Below the pieces are notes generated by a model, which did no database searches, was not told where the DNA came from, and saw only the letters and a list, made by a program, of their open reading frames with translations. A stretch of 64,000 nt of DNA from Anaspis maculata (Eukaryota > Arthropoda > Insecta > Coleoptera > Scraptiidae). Shown here one piece after another: positions 21,237 through 32,911 of the stretch (its first letter is position 1; each line of letters opens with the position of its first letter). The position numbers were made by a program, and so were the translations under genes. The stretch is from positions 54,681,416-54,745,415 of the forward strand of contig OX421966.1 in NCBI GenBank assembly GCA_949128115.1. Direction: 5' to 3'.

Positions 21237-23450
21237 GACCATTTCCAGATAGTGCAGTAAAGATAGGTTTTGGGGTTGAAAAAATTAATTCATGAAATTT
21301 TAAAGCTGTTATCGATTCAGAATTTCATCCTCTACCATGAACTTAAAATCCCCGTAAATCCCATTTGAGCATTTTTCTTGCGGCGCTGTCAAAGTATACC
21401 ATGTTTGCTGCAACAAGTCCGAAAATTGTATCCTCGCTTTTGTCACATTAGAGCTATATTGTAAGTTCAGAGCTGTTGGTATATACTCCAGGGCATGACC
21501 AGAACGTCATCAGAACCGCTGAAATCCTATTTCCCGCAAAAGAAAACACGTAACTCGATTTAATCTGCAATTACCAGTGGTAATCAAGTGCAGTTCGGGG
21601 ATTAGTGACCAAATTTAGTAAAATCTGTTCTTTTTGTGATGAAGGCATGAAATTTGGTATGAGAGGTCTTCATGGTCCCCTTTTCAAATGTAGACATGGC
21701 GTCTCGCCATATTTTGGCTAGGGGGGCCTAGGGACCCCCTTGAAAATTGAAGTTGCAGAAACTCATGCAAACCACCATTAACATAATTGTCACGCATCAC
21801 AAAAAGTGATCATTTGACTCTACGTTAAATCTCAACAAGAAACACACCAGTTGTCACCATGTCCGCCCTGATCTTCATAATGAAAAAAAAAATTCTTCGG
21901 AATGTCAAAAAAAATCAGTTTTTATAATTTTTTCATGTAATAGAGAAATAAATTTATCTTCGCATATCATTATCCACTAATTCGTATCTGCCGAAGCCAT
22001 TGATGAAGCCCATTTCTTCATATTGACATCTAGAAGCAACAATTCCAGATGAAACCACCCAATTCAAGTGCTCACTTCAGCAGCGTTTTTTTCAATATTA
22101 CCAATTGATATGAATGACAATTTATTATTGGGTGGATAGCTTCAACTGTTTTATAATTTTATTGAGTATAACTAGATGAGGAATGATGCGCGAAAGCTCC
22201 GAAGAATTTTTTTTTAACCGTCACCTGTCACTGTTAGAATTGCACCAAATTTCATGCTACTTTGGCGAAACAACAGCAAATACAGACTAATGAGTATAGA
22301 CAAACGTCAATACGATCTGCAGTTGTCAAGTAGAAGGCACGAAGAATGAGGATTGAGGCGTGGAATACTTCAAAGCACTCAGTTCGAGTGAATACACAGT
22401 ATAGAAATATTTTCAACACACCTTATAGGGGCACAAATTTTATGATGGTGAGCGACGCGAAAAAAAAATTCCCATGCTTTTGCGCTTGGTTCCGCGTGTA
22501 GTCATATAAAATTAGGTCACAGGACAGTTCCAGCTATCCATCCATTTATAAATTGCCGATCATATTGATTGGTAACAATTAAGAAATGCTGTTGAACTTC
22601 ACACTTAAATTGGCTCATTTCTTCGGCAGCTGTCATCCCTTGAATGACAATATCAAAGAACAGACTTTATGAATAGCTTCTGCAAAAACAAATTAGTGAA
22701 TAATGATACACAGCAGATCAACTCACCGTTTCTTTGAATTAAAAATCATTAAAAACTGTGTTTTTTTTTGACACTCCGAAGAATTTTTTTTCAACGCGAA
22801 GAACAATGCGTACATGGCGACAACTGTTGTGTCTCTTGTCAAGGTTTGGTGTAGAGTCAAATTATTACTTTTTGAAATGTGTGAGGATATTTACCGGTGG
22901 TTTGTGAGAGTTCCTGAGACTTATAATTTTTAAGGGGGTCCTTAGGCCCCCCTAACCAAAATATGGCGAGGCGTCATGTTTACATTTGAAAAGAAGACCA
23001 TGAGGACCACTCATACCAAATTTCATGTCCCTATCACCACTCAAACAGATTGTATTAAACTTGGTTACTAACCCTCGGATTATAGTTAATCAACACTGTT
23101 AACTGGAAGTTAAAGCGACTTCCGTGTCTTTTTTTTTCGGGAAATACGAGTTAGCGGTTCAAACGACGGTCTGGTCATGCCCTGCAGTATATATCAACAG
23201 CTCTAAGCCAACAATGTAGCTCTAGTGTGACAAAAACAAGAATACCATTTTCGGACTAGTTGCAGCAAACATGATATACTTTGACAGCGCCGCAAGAAGA
23301 ATGCTCAACTGGGATTTTCGGGGATTTTGAGTATGTGGTAGAGAATGAAATTTTGAATCGATATCTGCTATAAAATTTCATGAATTAATTTTTTCAAGGT
23401 TTGGGGTCTTTTTTGACTATCTTTACTGCACTAAGAACGATCTCTGTCTG
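21237..23450. mobile_element. Fold-back element with ~700-bp arms
   Basis: The left arm (about 21240-21930) and right arm (about 22760-23445) are inverted copies. Paired landmarks include AGTGCAGTAAAGATAG, AAAAAATTAATTCATGAAAT, AATATGGCGAG and GAAGAATTTTTTTT. The 0.8-kb centre is AT-rich and has no transposase. Exact ends and target duplication are unclear because the termini are diverged. Confidence 0.7.
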
Positions 23451-23875
23451 GATGTGTGTATGTGAACTGCGCAACACTCAGTGTGTCACACTCAAAAACT
23501 TTACTATTTTTCAAAAAAGCATTACTTTTTTTGGCCACGGCCGATTTTATTTTGGTTTGTGCTGTCCGTTAGCCTTATATTTTGGCAATCCATCCTACAG
23601 ATATGAAGCTCAAGCATAGATTTGAAGCATTTTATTTCGATATATCGCCGGTTTCAAAGTTTTTGAAGGGTTGTAGCTTGTGACCACTTCTAGGAGGCTG
23701 GGTTGACACTACGAGCCCGTGACGGGCTCAAATGAGGCTAGATCGATGGTTGAGCCACAGAATAGCATCAAGTGCTCAAAGAGACATCTATTATGATTGT
23801 TTTTGTTGAACCACCCCCTGTATAATGAGAATTGTTAAATAGATGCATTTTTAGCAAATAGAAGCGAGAACTAAC

Positions 23876-23990
23876 GAGTGATCGAATAAATTTCTCCTCA
23901 AGTCGCCTTTGATTCCTGAAAATCTGGCGAGAAAACATGGCTAGCGAGGAGTTCAAGGCCTACCTTAAGGAGAAATTTATTTGATCACTC
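23876..23990. mobile_element. Short MITE, copy 1
   Basis: GAGTGATCGAATAAATTTCT at the left pairs with AGAAATTTATTTGATCACTC at the right, over about 115 bp. The interior has AAAATCTGGCGA and GCTAGCGAGG. A second copy in the opposite orientation is at 32728-32842. Confidence 0.7.
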
Positions 23991-25256
23991 CCTATAAGCC
24001 GGTGATAAAATTTGATTTTTGGCGTCCAGGAACCGAATTTAGGTAATTCATAACAATAAATTCGACACGACTTAACCAAAGACTCAACGTTGACAGTGCG
24101 AAATTGCTGCGAATGTCAAAAAAGCCGCAATGTACATTTTAGATCTTGATGACGCTCGCAATCCCAACTTTTTCACCCTTCCCACCACGGGCATCATCAA
24201 CTCTGCACCACCCTTTTTATTTTTCTTGTGCATAACTTTTGCCAAGAACTTTTTTATTTGATTCTCTAATTACCTTTTCCCTCCACTCATTTCCAGGATC
24301 ATTACCGCTGGGAATTGTGATTTTTTGCCAACAACTAGACATACAGATTCAGAGAGCGAGCGCCGGGCGAGGAACAAAGCGAGAATTATTGACGTATCTT
24401 ATGGCCGTTGGCACCGATAGTAGACAGCAAAGTTAGTAGTAGTCTCTCCGCGCGCGAGCAACAAGGCTCGGTCGATTCTGAAATTTAAAAACTTAAATTG
24501 GGACGACATCCACAGTTATGGGAGCAGGAAGTACTTGGCCGCTGACGATGGCAAATTAACTTTTTTCTTTCTTTCCGCGCCGCCAATGAAGAGCCTTGTC
24601 CCGAGCTGGCGTATACATCAGTAATTGCACAATTGCATGCCGTTGCCGCTGGCTGCTGGAAAATTTGCTGAAAAGTTATTGCATGGGGCTCGTTATGCAA
24701 CATCGCGTCCTAATTAAATTATGATCGAAATAAAATTGCCCTCTGCCCGGTTCTCTGTGCTGGAAAGCTCTTGCAGCTCTCGAAAGTCAAGCGGAAGAAT
24801 TAATTTGACTGCAAGTTTATTGGAAAAGTCATTTTGATGGTTCTGGCGAATCCAATTCCAAAAAGTTTTTGTAAAATGAAGAAGAATTTCCTCTTACTAC
24901 CAAATCAAGGGTCCGTAAAATCAGGAAAATATTTCTGATGATCTTTTTTTAAATGAATATTTTTTCAATAAATAGAATGCGAACATTATGGCGGCTTTAC
25001 AGAACTTCGTATGTCGCCGGCAACAGTCTCCTAATCCTTCGTTAAAATCTGGCGACACCAACTGTAGTTCAATAATTTAAACGACACGACGACAGTAACT
25101 CCTGTCGCGAGAATGATAGGACTAGGAGGGAGGTAGGGGAATACGGACAATCCTGTATTCCGAACCCAATCGAAGAATTCCCGTGAAACATTTCTTCTTA
25201 AATGGTTTGAACAATAATTGAACTATTCTTTGAAAAACGTCAAACTTCTAAATAGG
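23991..25256. other. Single-copy-looking DNA, no gene
   Basis: No repeat could be paired and no credible coding frame was found. Short frames near 24239 and 24485 lack motifs. Confidence 0.35.
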
Positions 25257-25258
25257 TA

Positions 25259-25467
25259 CAGTTGGGAGCGAAATGATTCATACGGCATCGCTAGGAAGTC
25301 GACTGGATCTCAGAAATTTCAGCTGCTTTGATTGTTCTTGAATGCCAGTCTTGATTAGGGATTGATCGTAATCAGAACTGGCATTCAAGAACGATCCAAG
25401 CAGCTAACATTTCTGAAATCCAGCCGACTTCCTAGCGGTGCCGTATGAATCATTTCGCTCCCAACTG
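25259..25467. mobile_element. Mariner-type MITE, 209 bp
   Basis: CAGTTGGGAGCGAAATGATT and its complement form the ends, with TA at 25257-25258 and 25468-25469. The arms pair over roughly 95 bp each, leaving a small loop, so the element is almost a perfect hairpin. Confidence 0.8.
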
Positions 25468-25600
25468 TACCTACTTTTTTTTTCTCAATCAAACTTACAA
25501 TTTATATCAAGTTTCATGGTCATAATCAGATGCAGAAAACGCACCTCAGTTGAAAATGTTGTACCTGCCAAAATTGGCAAGAAAGATGCACATATATACT

Positions 25601-27210
25601 GTGATTTACCCCCTTTCCCTACATTAAATTGATTAACATTGACCCTAAGTCATATTTTGTTGTGCCGTAGATTTCTAATTTACCTTTACCCAAGTTATTT
25701 GAATCAATTACACCCACCTCAACTTCACGTCGTGCTGATACCTCAAGCCTACTCTGGTAGTAACCTCACGTTCTTTGAAAGGGAATGAATTGAATAAATA
25801 TTGAAAAATAAACAAAGTCTTTCAACCACACCTCATTTTTATTACAAATTAATCAATCATCGCCAATTTAATTAAGTTCACCTTGATTATTCATTTCATA
25901 ATTTCCAGACATGCTGGCATTCAGCTAGCGTAAGGAATTATTCAAGTTTACATTCGGCTTCTGAAAGAAAAGTACATCCTAATTACGTGTACAATCCTAC
26001 GACGAATTTGTTCAACCCTTGCAACTTAATTCCGTCCTCATTCTTCTCAATTTGCCGAACTATTGGCGAACCCATTTCCCATAGCGCACTTGAGTTTAAT
26101 TCCCTGTCTAATTTATTAATTCTTCGTCCAGTTTTAATTCCAACCCTTTCTACTTTCTCGCCCATTTTTACTGTACGGAAAGAAATCTTTACTATTTAAT
26201 TGTACTTAGAGAGAGATGGTTGTTCATTGAGTATTGTCTTGTTATTTCGAAATTATAGCCATTATTTTAATTATTGATCAAATAATTTCCATAAAATTGA
26301 GTGTTGACATTCCATAGATTTTATATCCGGCTGGTGCTATAGTTCATAATTTATAGACTTATCCAGCAGCTCTGTTTCACGCTAAGTTCAATACCTTTAC
26401 GCAAATTTACACTCAGGGGTACAAGTCATCGCAATGTGCCTCTAATTAATAAGCCTGCAAAATTTGATGTCACTTTCCTTTCTTATCTTGGAGTGTTTCG
26501 AAACGACACTGAATTTTCTTGGCATTGCTCAAGGGGTTTTCTCTTTGGAAACTCAACCTTATGCCCATAGACTCTTTGTCGTGTGAAAGAGCTAAATAAT
26601 TTATTCTGTGGGGGAAACTAACGCGTGATCAAGATTTTGCCCAGATTTTGATTTGCATAAATACTGCTAGTGCTTGTCTCAAGCTGATAAAGTCTACAAA
26701 ATCATGTTCTGAAGGAAGCTAAATCTCTTAAAAAGGGTTACTGAGGCTTTCACCCTTTCTCTGGCGTCTTGAAGGTAGGTAGCTGAAACAAGGGGCCGCA
26801 TTTAAAAGCTCAAAGCAACTACAGGGAATTGAAATCGGCTTGACGCTCACCATGACTGTTCGGAAGATCAAAACAACACCTACTCTCATTTTATAAACCT
26901 AACAATTTCTTCAACCCTAATTAACAACTTGCATTTGATTACAATGGAAATCAGACTTGCCTTAATATCTCCTTCCCTCGTAACTGATACACTACAAATA
27001 ATCACAGTGTTTTTAGCACTTTTCTCAATTCACTCTTCTTGAGGAATATCAGTTTTCTTCTCCCACACATCTGCCGTTCTTGACTGCCACCACGCGAATC
27101 CCTTCTCCCCCCCCCCCCCGGCTCTATTCTTGGACCGCTTCTTATTTTTTGCCCCATCCCCACTCACGTCTCATCCCCAATGCGCCCGCATACGTTTCCT
27201 GATTCTCCAT
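25601..27210. repeat. Left arm of a widely spaced inverted repeat
   Basis: This 1.6-kb stretch is the inverted, diverged copy of 51220-54498 minus the SINE/hAT insertion there. Paired landmarks in order include GCCGTAGATTTCTAATT, AATTGATTCAAA/TAACTTGGG-type blocks, CGACACTGAATTTTCTTGGC, TTTGCATAAATACTGCTAGT and GATTACAATGGAAATCAGAC. It has no TIR-like ends or transposase and reads like ordinary low-copy DNA. A poly-C tract lies at about 27108. Confidence 0.8.
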
Positions 27211-27321
27211 CACCTCGTGTACAATTTCGTCATTTTCAAATTCCGCCCGTAATTCCAATTTATTCCTAAATATTTAATTCCCCTTTATTTTATAATTTTT
27301 TCAAGGCGTCCCACCACAATA

Positions 27322-27745
27322 CAGGATGGCCCAACGAAAACGAAACAGACAAATTTTCGGGCACTTGACCTCACTTGTTTGTATACTTTTATATGTTTAC
27401 TAGACAGACATAAGCTGCGTCATGGGTTCGGGAACTACGAGCCAGCCTCCTAGAAGATGCTGTAACCCTCCGAAAACACTGAAATTAGCATTATCTTGAA
27501 AAATTTGCATCGAACACCGCTATAAAGACAATTGAACCAGCTTTGAAATGATGTATCACTCAATTGTCATTTAAAATTTTTGAAGGGGCTGCCGCCTTGA
27601 CTACGGGGGTGAAACTACACGGTTGAATTAATAGCAGTCAACGTCCCCCTTGAAAACAAAGTTGACCTGTCCGGGCTTATTTCAAGAAAATCAGGGCGAA
27701 TGCTCGAAAATTTGTCTGATGTTTCGTTTTCAATGGGCCACCCTG
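27322..27745. mobile_element. TA-flanked fold-back element
   Basis: CAGGATGGCCCAACGAAAAC and its right-hand counterpart (CAGGGTGGCCCATTG, complement) are inverted and flanked by TA at 27320-27321 and 27746-27747. The arms continue through ACAAATTTTCG. The interior includes a stretch resembling neighbouring low-complexity DNA and has no transposase. Confidence 0.65.
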
Positions 27746-27749
27746 TATA

Positions 27750-27995
27750 GATCGAGCTACCAGTTTGTAAAAACCGCATCCCATCTTCTTTGCAGCCCTC
27801 TGTTAAGCCACTAGTCCGTGCCACGCCATTGAAACGTATTCCATCGTGTTCTTCGACCTCGAAAACATAAGGATCGGTATAAAATAACAGATAATAACAC
27901 AACTCTGGAAATAGTAACTTCTTGGTACTTCGACCTCCGGAAGAAAAAGTTGTAAGGGAAATTTTGCTGGAGTCGGCTTCTGATTTAATACTCAC
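27750..27995 (-). repeat. ORF-like repeat fragment shared with window start
   Basis: The minus-strand translation around FSSGGRSTKKLLFP and VFEVEE resembles the fragment at 1-120. It lies between the fold-back element and the kinase 3' exon and shows no recognised domain. Confidence 0.3.
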
Positions 27996-28209
27996 CTATA
28001 GTTGTGCTGCATATTTTTCTGGCGAATCGCATTTCTCTATCATCAAGTGCAGTGGATTTTTGATAAACGCTGCTTATCGCCTGTACTACTGAAGTACTGA
28101 AGGACGAAGGAAAAAAAAAATGAAGATTGAACTAAGGGTTTATCAGTTGGAACTATCATAATTATTATACTAAAACTATTGTAGGTGTGTATGTACAGAA
28201 ATCCAGGCT

Positions 28210-28372
28210 TCAGAATTCCTCGTCCCAATCGGACTCGTCTTCTGCTGCATCTGAATCACTCGAAGCCGTTTCTTTGAAGTTGCTAGTGTCGGTGACACTT
28301 TCGACTTTGGGTATCGCCGGTGGCTTCAGCTCCCTGTCACGGAGTCCAACCCAGTCAAAATCCTCGAACCAT
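28210..28372 (-). CDS. PKG-like kinase, exon 2 (C-terminal tail)
   Basis: This exon encodes WFEDFDWVGLRDRELKPP, then the segment AIPKVESVTDTSNF, then an acidic end with final residues DWDEEF, and stops at 28210-28212. The (W)F-x-x-F-x-W-x-x-L, PP-x-IP and DTSNF motifs, and the acidic aromatic end, are the AGC C-terminal tail of cGMP-dependent protein kinases. The acceptor is a good TTTCCAG just before 28372. Splicing to the donor at 32911 restores an Arg codon (CG plus A) and the expected KHR-WF order. The tail normally wraps around the kinase N-lobe and helps form the ATP pocket. Confidence 0.85.
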
Positions 28373-28884
28373 CTGGAAATGTAATAGAGTAGTGTCAGTA
28401 CTTTTAATCTGTTTTTATTTTTGTCAAAAATCAAAAGTGAACGTGAAATTGCTCAAGTTGAAGTACCTACATTTTCAATTTTTAATCAATTGATTCGTCT
28501 ATTGTAAAAAATAAATGTTGGTGCTGAGAATTGATGCATAACACCATAGCATAGTAGTTTCAAGTCGTAGCTGTTTCAGCTAAAAAAACATATTTGGAGC
28601 CAAGACCACCACGATTCTAATGAATACAAGACGAACTCTTAAACTTGCCATAGTTAGGTGTACACTAGCTGAGTTCGGCAATTCAACTCCGTTTACTCTT
28701 TTCACTCCTACTATACTCTTTAGCCGTTTGGTTATCCACCTCGGAGTGAGTAGCTTGAATACTTTTTGCGTTTCGGGAGTAAGTAAAGTTCACTCTCAAA
28801 ATTCCACAAAAATAACTGGGGTTTGTGGAGTAGACATGCGCACCTTCACCTTGGCGCTAGTGTCGAATTTCTAGTTTTACTAAA

Positions 28885-29197
28885 TCCTAGTGATCTTATG
28901 GCTGTGTTTTTGGCCATGGTCGTTTTATCGATCGACATTTTGCCACATACCTACTCCATTTTGCGAGCGATCAGGCCACCCAATTGGCCCAAATTAAGAT
29001 TTTCTCCCTCCCTCCCTCTTCCAACTCCCTCCCAACTCCCAACTTCCAACTCCCTCTTCCAATTCCTAGTTACTTAATCCTAGTGATTTTATGGCTGTAT
29101 TTTGGGCCATGGTCGTTTTATCGAACGACATTTTGCCACATACTCCGTTTTGCCACCGATCAGGCCACCCGATTGGCCCAAATTCAGATTTTGATCA
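28885..29197 (+). repeat. Tandem duplication, about 190-bp period
   Basis: Two copies contain GGCCATGGTCGTTTTATCGA, ACGACATTTTGCCACATAC-like and GCGATCAGGCCACCC-like blocks followed by TTGGCCCAAATT (about 28886-28998 and 29077-29192). Between them is a CCCTCC/CCAACT-rich low-complexity stretch. Non-coding. Confidence 0.6.
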
Positions 29198-30690
29198 ATG
29201 ATATTTGTATGTCGTATGAACATAACATTGACTGAGTCTGCTTGGGCCATTACCACACCATCCTGATCATACCTACCTACGCAATCAAAATATGGGGACA
29301 CGAACTTCCGATTTTCAAACGAATTTCACACATTGCGAACAAGCGTTTGCGAAATTCGAACGTGAAAGAAAAGCACAAAAACGATTCACTAAACTTGGGA
29401 CTCGATAAACTGCAAATGTAAAACTTCACATTTTGTAAGATCTTTGACCAAGCAAAGAAAAAATACCCAATAGAAAACTTATATCACTTATCAGCAGTGC
29501 AAGAATGGAGGAAAGCAGGGAAAGCAACAAAAAATCCCAGATTTTTCGACGAATTTTGATTTTTAGCGCACTTCTCCAAACGGGAAGGCGCTTTTGTCCT
29601 CGCTTTGTCCGTCCGTCCGTCCGTCCGTCCGTCCCCGCATCTAGTCCTAGACGAAAAGGTTTTTGCGAAAATTTTTTACTCCATTGGGTAGCTCATGACC
29701 TTGTATCCCGAACCAAGAAAAATCTTGACGAAATAATAATAAACAATGACAATAATAACAATTTAGTGTGACGCGGCATCGCCGTTGAATGCTGCATTTC
29801 AGAAGCCGGCCTGATCTCGAAAGTTATCACATGCGAGGAAGTACCCGATCTTATCATTTTACCATAATACATATGCGGAGTTATATTTAGAGAATGATTT
29901 GAACTTTATTTTAATGAAAATTTCACATCGGTGCGAGGTGCCGATTAGTAGTTATTAATTTTTGAAAATGACTCCGAAACTACGGCTCGGCCGCAAATGA
30001 TTTATTAGTTGCTTGCTGGTGCTTGATATCCTTTCCTCCGAACAAAACGAAATTCAATACAGAAAATATTTCAACTCGAATGGGTAGCTCATGGCCTTGG
30101 TACGCGAATCAAGAAAAATTTTGCCGAAATAATCATGAGCAATTACAAAAATAACATTTTGGTGTAGGGCGGCTTCGCCGATCAAGTGCTGGCATTCGCG
30201 GTAAGATGTAGAAAGTTGCGATATGCAGGCAACTACAATTTCTTAATGAAATACATCACTGCATGTACGGCATTATATTTAGAGAACAATTTGAACTTTC
30301 TTTTGACAAAAACCCCACTTCGATCCGACCGTTGGGTCAATTGTTATCAATTTTTGAAAACGACCGCAAAGCCACGGCTCGGCGCATATTACACGACCCT
30401 ACAAATTTAAAATCAGACGTGCCGAAATAGTAATTGAACATTTTGAAATAGTCAATACTAGGTACCTGAAGGATTATGGCACTCAAATTACGAAAGATGT
30501 TCGCTCAATAACAAAAAAAAAGTAGGTAGGTATCACTAAAAATCATGTGACAAGGCTACCATTTTGTCGGTTTTTCGATAAAAAAGAAATGTTCCAATTC
30601 AAAAGTGAACCCGATATTAGTGTTCAGGAGGTCGAAATCAGTTGGAGAACATTTTTTTATATAAGTAACAGAATGACGCTTATGTGGCCG

Positions 30691-30694
<4 letters not shown>

Positions 30695-30737
<43 letters not shown>

Positions 30738-30738
30738 C
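30695..30738 (+). repeat. GTCT microsatellite
   Basis: About eleven GTCT units inside the Helentron-like copy. The opposite-strand copy has fewer units (about 35951-35980), so the tract length is variable. Confidence 0.9.
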
Positions 30739-31016
30739 GAGTCCGTGCAGAAATTAAGACGCTGTACTCCTTCTCGAGAATTGAAACAAGAGTCTTGGAA
30801 CTTTTTTCCGATTAATAGCTGATGTCCCCAAGGGTGGCCAATGGGCACTATTTTTGTTATCCATACATCGTTATCATTATTCTCAAAAAACAGAGATCTC
30901 CTGTGCACTTCGATGAAGTTGAACTTCTCCTCGGGAAATAAAGCTACAGCCCTTGAAGATTGAACTTCATCCGGTGGATAGCTTAGGTCCTCAAGGACCA
31001 AATAGGCAGGTTGGCT

Positions 31017-31395
31017 TTCATAATTCGGCCGCCATCTTGGCTGCCATATTGAAATTTCTTATTAGTGGAACGATTGTCATGAAACTTGAAACTTACCCTT
31101 GTCTAGTACGATCATTCTTATTTTCAAGCCAAATTTCATGATTGCCCCACCATCTTGGCCGCCATATTGAAATCTCTTATAAGTGGAAGGATTTTCATGA
31201 AACTTGAGAGTTACGCTTGTCTCGTACGATCATTCCTATTTTCAAGCTGAGTTTCATAATTCTGCCGCCATCTTGGCTGCCATATTGAAATCTCTTGTTA
31301 GTGGAACGATTTTCATGAAACTTGGAACTTACCCTTGTCTAGTACGATCATTTTGATTTTCAAGCCGAATTTCATGATTCTGTCGATATTTTGGC
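31017..31395 (+). repeat. Three tandem units of about 121 bp
   Basis: Each unit contains GCCATATTGAAAT, TTTCATGAAACTTG, TAC(G/C)CTTGTCT(A/C)GTACGAT and TTTTCAAGC in the same order. The same three-unit block is present, inverted, in the other long copy at 35280-35660. Confidence 0.8.
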
Positions 31396-31949
31396 CGCCA
31401 TATTGCAATTTTTGCCCAAGACGGTAGAACCCTAATCACTTAACATCTTGCGTTCACTAATCCTCCAAAAAGGAAGTGCGCTACTGAGCCTCATGCCCAT
31501 GAGGCATATTCGCTTGTTTAAATTCATGACAGTTATAATTTTACTTCTCATGTCACATTAACACATGAACTTTAAGTGTCGGCTAGCAGAGGGCGGCAAC
31601 AGTTCCTCCAGCAAACGGGTTGTATATCTACTACTATGGTCTGCAGATCTTTAGCCTGGCGCAGCTTGTTTCAGTTCAGAGGCCTTGTTTACGTAAGGTT
31701 TAACGCTGATGTCAATAGTCGAGTGTAATCTTAAATTTTAAATTGCATTTATCAAGCAAACAAGTGTTGGTAATCACACGTAAATGCCTATTATTAACTA
31801 TTAAACTGGGCTCGTGTGATGTGACTGTAAACCTTGCAAACTGGAAAACACTATCGGCGTGACGTCAGTACGACCAGTACAACAGAAACCATATTCTGGG
31901 CGCGAAATAGTTAATTCAAACTTTGATCTTCATTCCAAGAATGTAACTT

Positions 31950-32660
31950 TTTAGCGCATTTCCCATCTTGAAGAAAATCGCTATTGCAGCCGCTTTGTCC
32001 GTCCGTCCATTCCTCGAACTCCTCGCAAACTAGACGCCCTATAGCTTTCTGATGTTTTCTCTGTTACATAGCTGCCACTCCCAAAGCTGGGCTAGGCTAT
32101 ATTGAATGTCTATATTGCGCCGCCACCAACATAGAGAAAACCGCCCCCGATCAACTTGAAATAACATGATATTGAAATTTCTCCCAGACCTAATGCTCTG
32201 GTGTTCTCATTTTATGGATAATATATAGTTGCCACTTATAAACGTAAGCCCAGAAACATTTCATCTTCAATACGCGACGCCGACATGAAAAAATTGCTAA
32301 AAACCACCCCCAATCTATTTGAAATGAAAAACATAAACCCGAAGACATAGCGATCTGATTCTTTCGCTATATGAATAGCTGACTAAAAATGGGAAAAGAT
32401 AGGCTACTGTTGTTTAGTCGCCGCCCCCAGCTGTCGCCCCCAAACAAAAAATATTGCAGATTGAAAGAATTTTCATTCAAATCTATTTCATTGGCAAGTA
32501 CCCCATTCCGATAACAAAATATCACAATGAGTTTCGATTGAAGGGAGTGGGCAAAGAATGGTGTTTCTCCTTCAACCAAATTTCTTTACATTCACAATAT
32601 ACTTCGTTAAGAAAATGCGCTACTGAGACTCACGCACGTGAAGGCATACTCACTTGTTTT
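31950..32660 (+). mobile_element. Helentron-like repeat, short diverged copy
   Basis: It starts TTTTTAGCGCATTTCCC, has CGCTTTGTCCGTCCGTCC soon after, and ends AAAATGCGCTACTGAGAC followed by a hairpin (CACG-CA-CGTG) and ACTTGTTTTT. Although the hairpin sequence differs from copy 1, pairing is kept, which suggests the structure matters. It is about 0.7 kb with no coding. Confidence 0.5.
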
Positions 32661-32727
32661 TTTTTCGTCGGATATTATTGTAAACAACGTTTTAAATAAT
32701 ATTATGGAGTAATATTCTGAAAATAAA

Positions 32728-32842
32728 GAATGATCGAATAAATTTCTCCTCAGGGTAGGCCTTGATCCCCTCGCTAGCTATGTTTTTTCGCCAGATTTTC
32801 AGGAATCAAAGACGACTTGAGGAGAAATTTATTCGATCACTC
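32728..32842. mobile_element. Short MITE, copy 2
   Basis: Opposite-orientation copy of the element at 23876-23990: GATCGAATAAATTTCTCCTC at one end and its complement at the other, with the internal GCTAGC and AAAATCTGGCGA blocks in reverse. Confidence 0.7.
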
Positions 32843-32911
32843 GTTAGAATTCATGCAAGGACCCTACTGCATGCCAAAGAGAAAGTTTATACCGCGAGTA
32901 CTACAACTTAC

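Larger units (their letters stand above)
29561..31519 (+). mobile_element. Helentron-like (HINE-type) repeat, copy 1
   Basis: The left end TTTTAGCGCACTTC is matched, inverted, by GAAGTGCGCTA at 31473-31483. That is followed by a perfect 8-bp hairpin (GCCTCATG-CC-CATGAGGC, about 31488-31505) and the end ATATTCGCTTGTTT. An inverted repeat placed inside a terminal hairpin is the arrangement known for Helentrons (Helitron2) and their short derivatives. The interior has (GTCC)7 at 29607-29634, (GTCT)n at 30695-30738, a diverged internal duplication (about 29690-30060 against 30080-30415) and three ~121-bp units at 31017-31395. There is no Rep/helicase coding. Confidence 0.6.
28373..32911 (-). other. 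Intron of the PKG-like kinase gene
   Basis: A 4.5-kb GT-AG intron (donor GTAAGT at 32911-32906, acceptor TTTCCAG at 28373). It contains a 190-bp-period tandem duplication (28885-29197), two Helentron-like repeats (29561-31519 and 31950-32660) and a short MITE (32728-32842). No further kinase exon is needed between the two coding exons, because the protein is continuous across the junction. Confidence 0.7.

Noticed and set aside
30657..31001. 114-codon frame with a run of DRQT repeats
   Set aside because: It is a translation of the GTCT microsatellite and flanking repeat; the same frame recurs in the other copy because the DNA is repeated, not because protein is selected.
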